Of a stretch of 6,145 nt of DNA, positions 5,336 to 6,145 are shown piece after piece (the stretch's first letter is position 1; every line of letters begins with the position of its first letter). This DNA comes from an uncultured Chitinophagales bacterium (GTDB lineage: Bacteria; Bacteroidota; Bacteroidia; Chitinophagales; Chitinophagaceae). The notes beneath the pieces were generated by a model. That model was not told the origin of the DNA and ran no database searches. It saw nothing but the letters and a program-made list of their open reading frames with translations. A program made the translations under genes and the position numbers. The stretch lies in NCBI GenBank assembly GCA_946886475.1, contig CAMPIQ010000180.1:1-6145 (forward strand). Reading direction: 5' to 3'.

Positions 5336-6145
5336 TTACCCCACCACGGCTTCTTCTCCATATACCTGGTCTTTAAATTTAAGGGATGGTGATGGCAGGA
5401 ACGGTCCGATCCCAAGCTGGTCCCACTTTGCGTCCACGGATTGTATAGTGGCATTATCCGTCACAATGATATTAGGCCAGTCGCGATGAAAATTATCATA
5501 ATCCCTTGTTTTGATGGTTCCATCAAGGCCCAGGCATGCGAAATTTTTGGAGCTGTTGATCACCGAAGGCCTTTGTACCAGTACAGAATCTCTTTTTGGA
5601 TCTAGGTTATTGCAAAAGCGCCATAAGGATACGCCCAGATCATTGGCATCTACAGTATGTTCAACAAACAAAACCAGCTTTACATATTCCATTTCTTCAA
5701 GCTCACAAAGCTGATGGTGTAATTCAAAAACATGACCCTTTTTATTTTTTTCTACTGAAACAATAAGAACCGGGATCTGGTTGAACAAAAGTGAATCATT
5801 TACATGTTTGATTTCGGGAAACCTGGCTAATATAACCTCTTTAAGCTGTCCATTGAACCCGGACCATTTACGATCCTCAGTTTTTTCCTCTTCAAATTTT
5901 GCTGTGCCATCAATGCACATCTTGCCGCCAAAGCCCATTTTGCTACAGCTGTGATCCAGCACATCCATAGGTCCCTGGGTGAAATATATATCAGCTGCCG
6001 GGTCAAGATTATTGAAAACATATTTAGCGAGTGATTCATAATCCTGGATCTTTACATGTTCATCAGCCAGCACTAAAATTTTATTGAACATCATTTGTCC
6101 TGCTCCCCACATGGCATTCATTACTTTTTGTCCCTGGCCTGCATA
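5336..6145 (-). CDS. UbiD-family decarboxylase, C-terminal part (5' end beyond the window)
   Basis: UbiD-family enzymes use prenylated FMN to decarboxylate aromatic or unsaturated acids. Members of this long type are usually annotated as menaquinone-biosynthesis decarboxylases. The frame stays open to the right edge: the codons before the internal Met at 6121 read YAGQGQKV, continuing into MNAMWGAGQMMFNK, which matches the conserved UbiD segment (E. coli UbiD has YAGHAKRVMM at this point). About 269 residues are visible. Family landmarks are the strand ILVLADEHV, NNLDPAADI, MDVLDHS, GGKMCIDGTAKFEEE, and a terminal VDAKWDQLGIGP like the end of E. coli UbiD (DAIWDEL). Between the DGTAK block and that ending lie about 150 extra residues. 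They contain a second, diverged copy of the C-terminal domain (VLIVSVEK, then NNLDPKRD, then LGLDGTIK). The catalytic Arg-Glu-Glu part lies outside the window, so activity cannot be judged. The pathway assignment is inference. Confidence 0.88.
   Translation of the reverse strand, partial: YAGQGQKVMNAMWGAGQMMFNKILVLADEHVKIQDYESLAKYVFNNLDPAADIYFTQGPMDVLDHSCSKMGFGGKMCIDGTAKFEEEKTEDRKWSGFNGQLKEVILARFPEIKHVNDSLLFNQIPVLIVSVEKNKKGHVFELHHQLCELEEMEYVKLVLFVEHTVDANDLGVSLWRFCNNLDPKRDSVLVQRPSVINSSKNFACLGLDGTIKTRDYDNFHRDWPNIIVTDNATIQSVDAKWDQLGIGPFLPSPSLKFKDQVYGEEAVVG

Noticed and set aside
5336..6121. Reading the UbiD-family protein as a complete 261-residue gene starting at the Met at 6121
   Set aside because: The frame remains open to the window edge and the residues before that Met (YAGQGQKV) match the conserved UbiD segment, so the Met is internal and the gene is cut by the window.

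Overview
The window looks like chromosomal DNA of a Bacteroidota bacterium, probably a Chitinophagaceae-like or related lineage. This is inferred from the gene families (a DUF3857/transglutaminase-like exported protein, a TraB/GumN lipoprotein, a long-form UbiD decarboxylase), from A-rich leaders without Shine-Dalgarno sequences, and from a TAnnTTTG-type -7 box ahead of ndk. Base composition and codon use look even throughout. I see no insertion sequence, integrase, phage gene, tRNA, rRNA or CRISPR array.

Layout. The left half reads on the + strand: a 62-residue orphan small protein (58-246), nucleoside diphosphate kinase ndk (369-785) closed by a textbook UUCG-loop terminator, a second perfect 13-bp hairpin with a T-run (861-896), and a 639-residue exported DUF3857 protein (925-2844) whose transglutaminase-like domain has lost two of its three catalytic residues. 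The right half reads on the - strand and meets the left half at a convergent junction (2845-2921). In order of transcription it holds the C-terminal part of a UbiD-family prenyl-FMN-dependent decarboxylase (5336 to beyond the right edge), a stand-alone ATP-grasp ligase with a TTG start (4048-5088) and a TraB/GumN-family lipoprotein (2922-3863). The gaps between these three - strand genes are 247 and 184 bp, so they are probably transcribed separately rather than as one operon.

Functional view. The genes do not form an obvious pathway. Ndk balances nucleoside triphosphates. The UbiD-family enzyme probably works in quinone (menaquinone) biosynthesis. The DUF3857 and TraB/GumN proteins are exported and of uncertain function. 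The ATP-grasp enzyme has an unknown substrate and no partner gene next to it. I found no convincing new multi-gene system. The points most worth a second look are an internal duplication of the UbiD C-terminal domain, the degenerate transglutaminase site, the methionine cluster in the TraB/GumN protein, and the hairpin between ndk and the DUF3857 gene.
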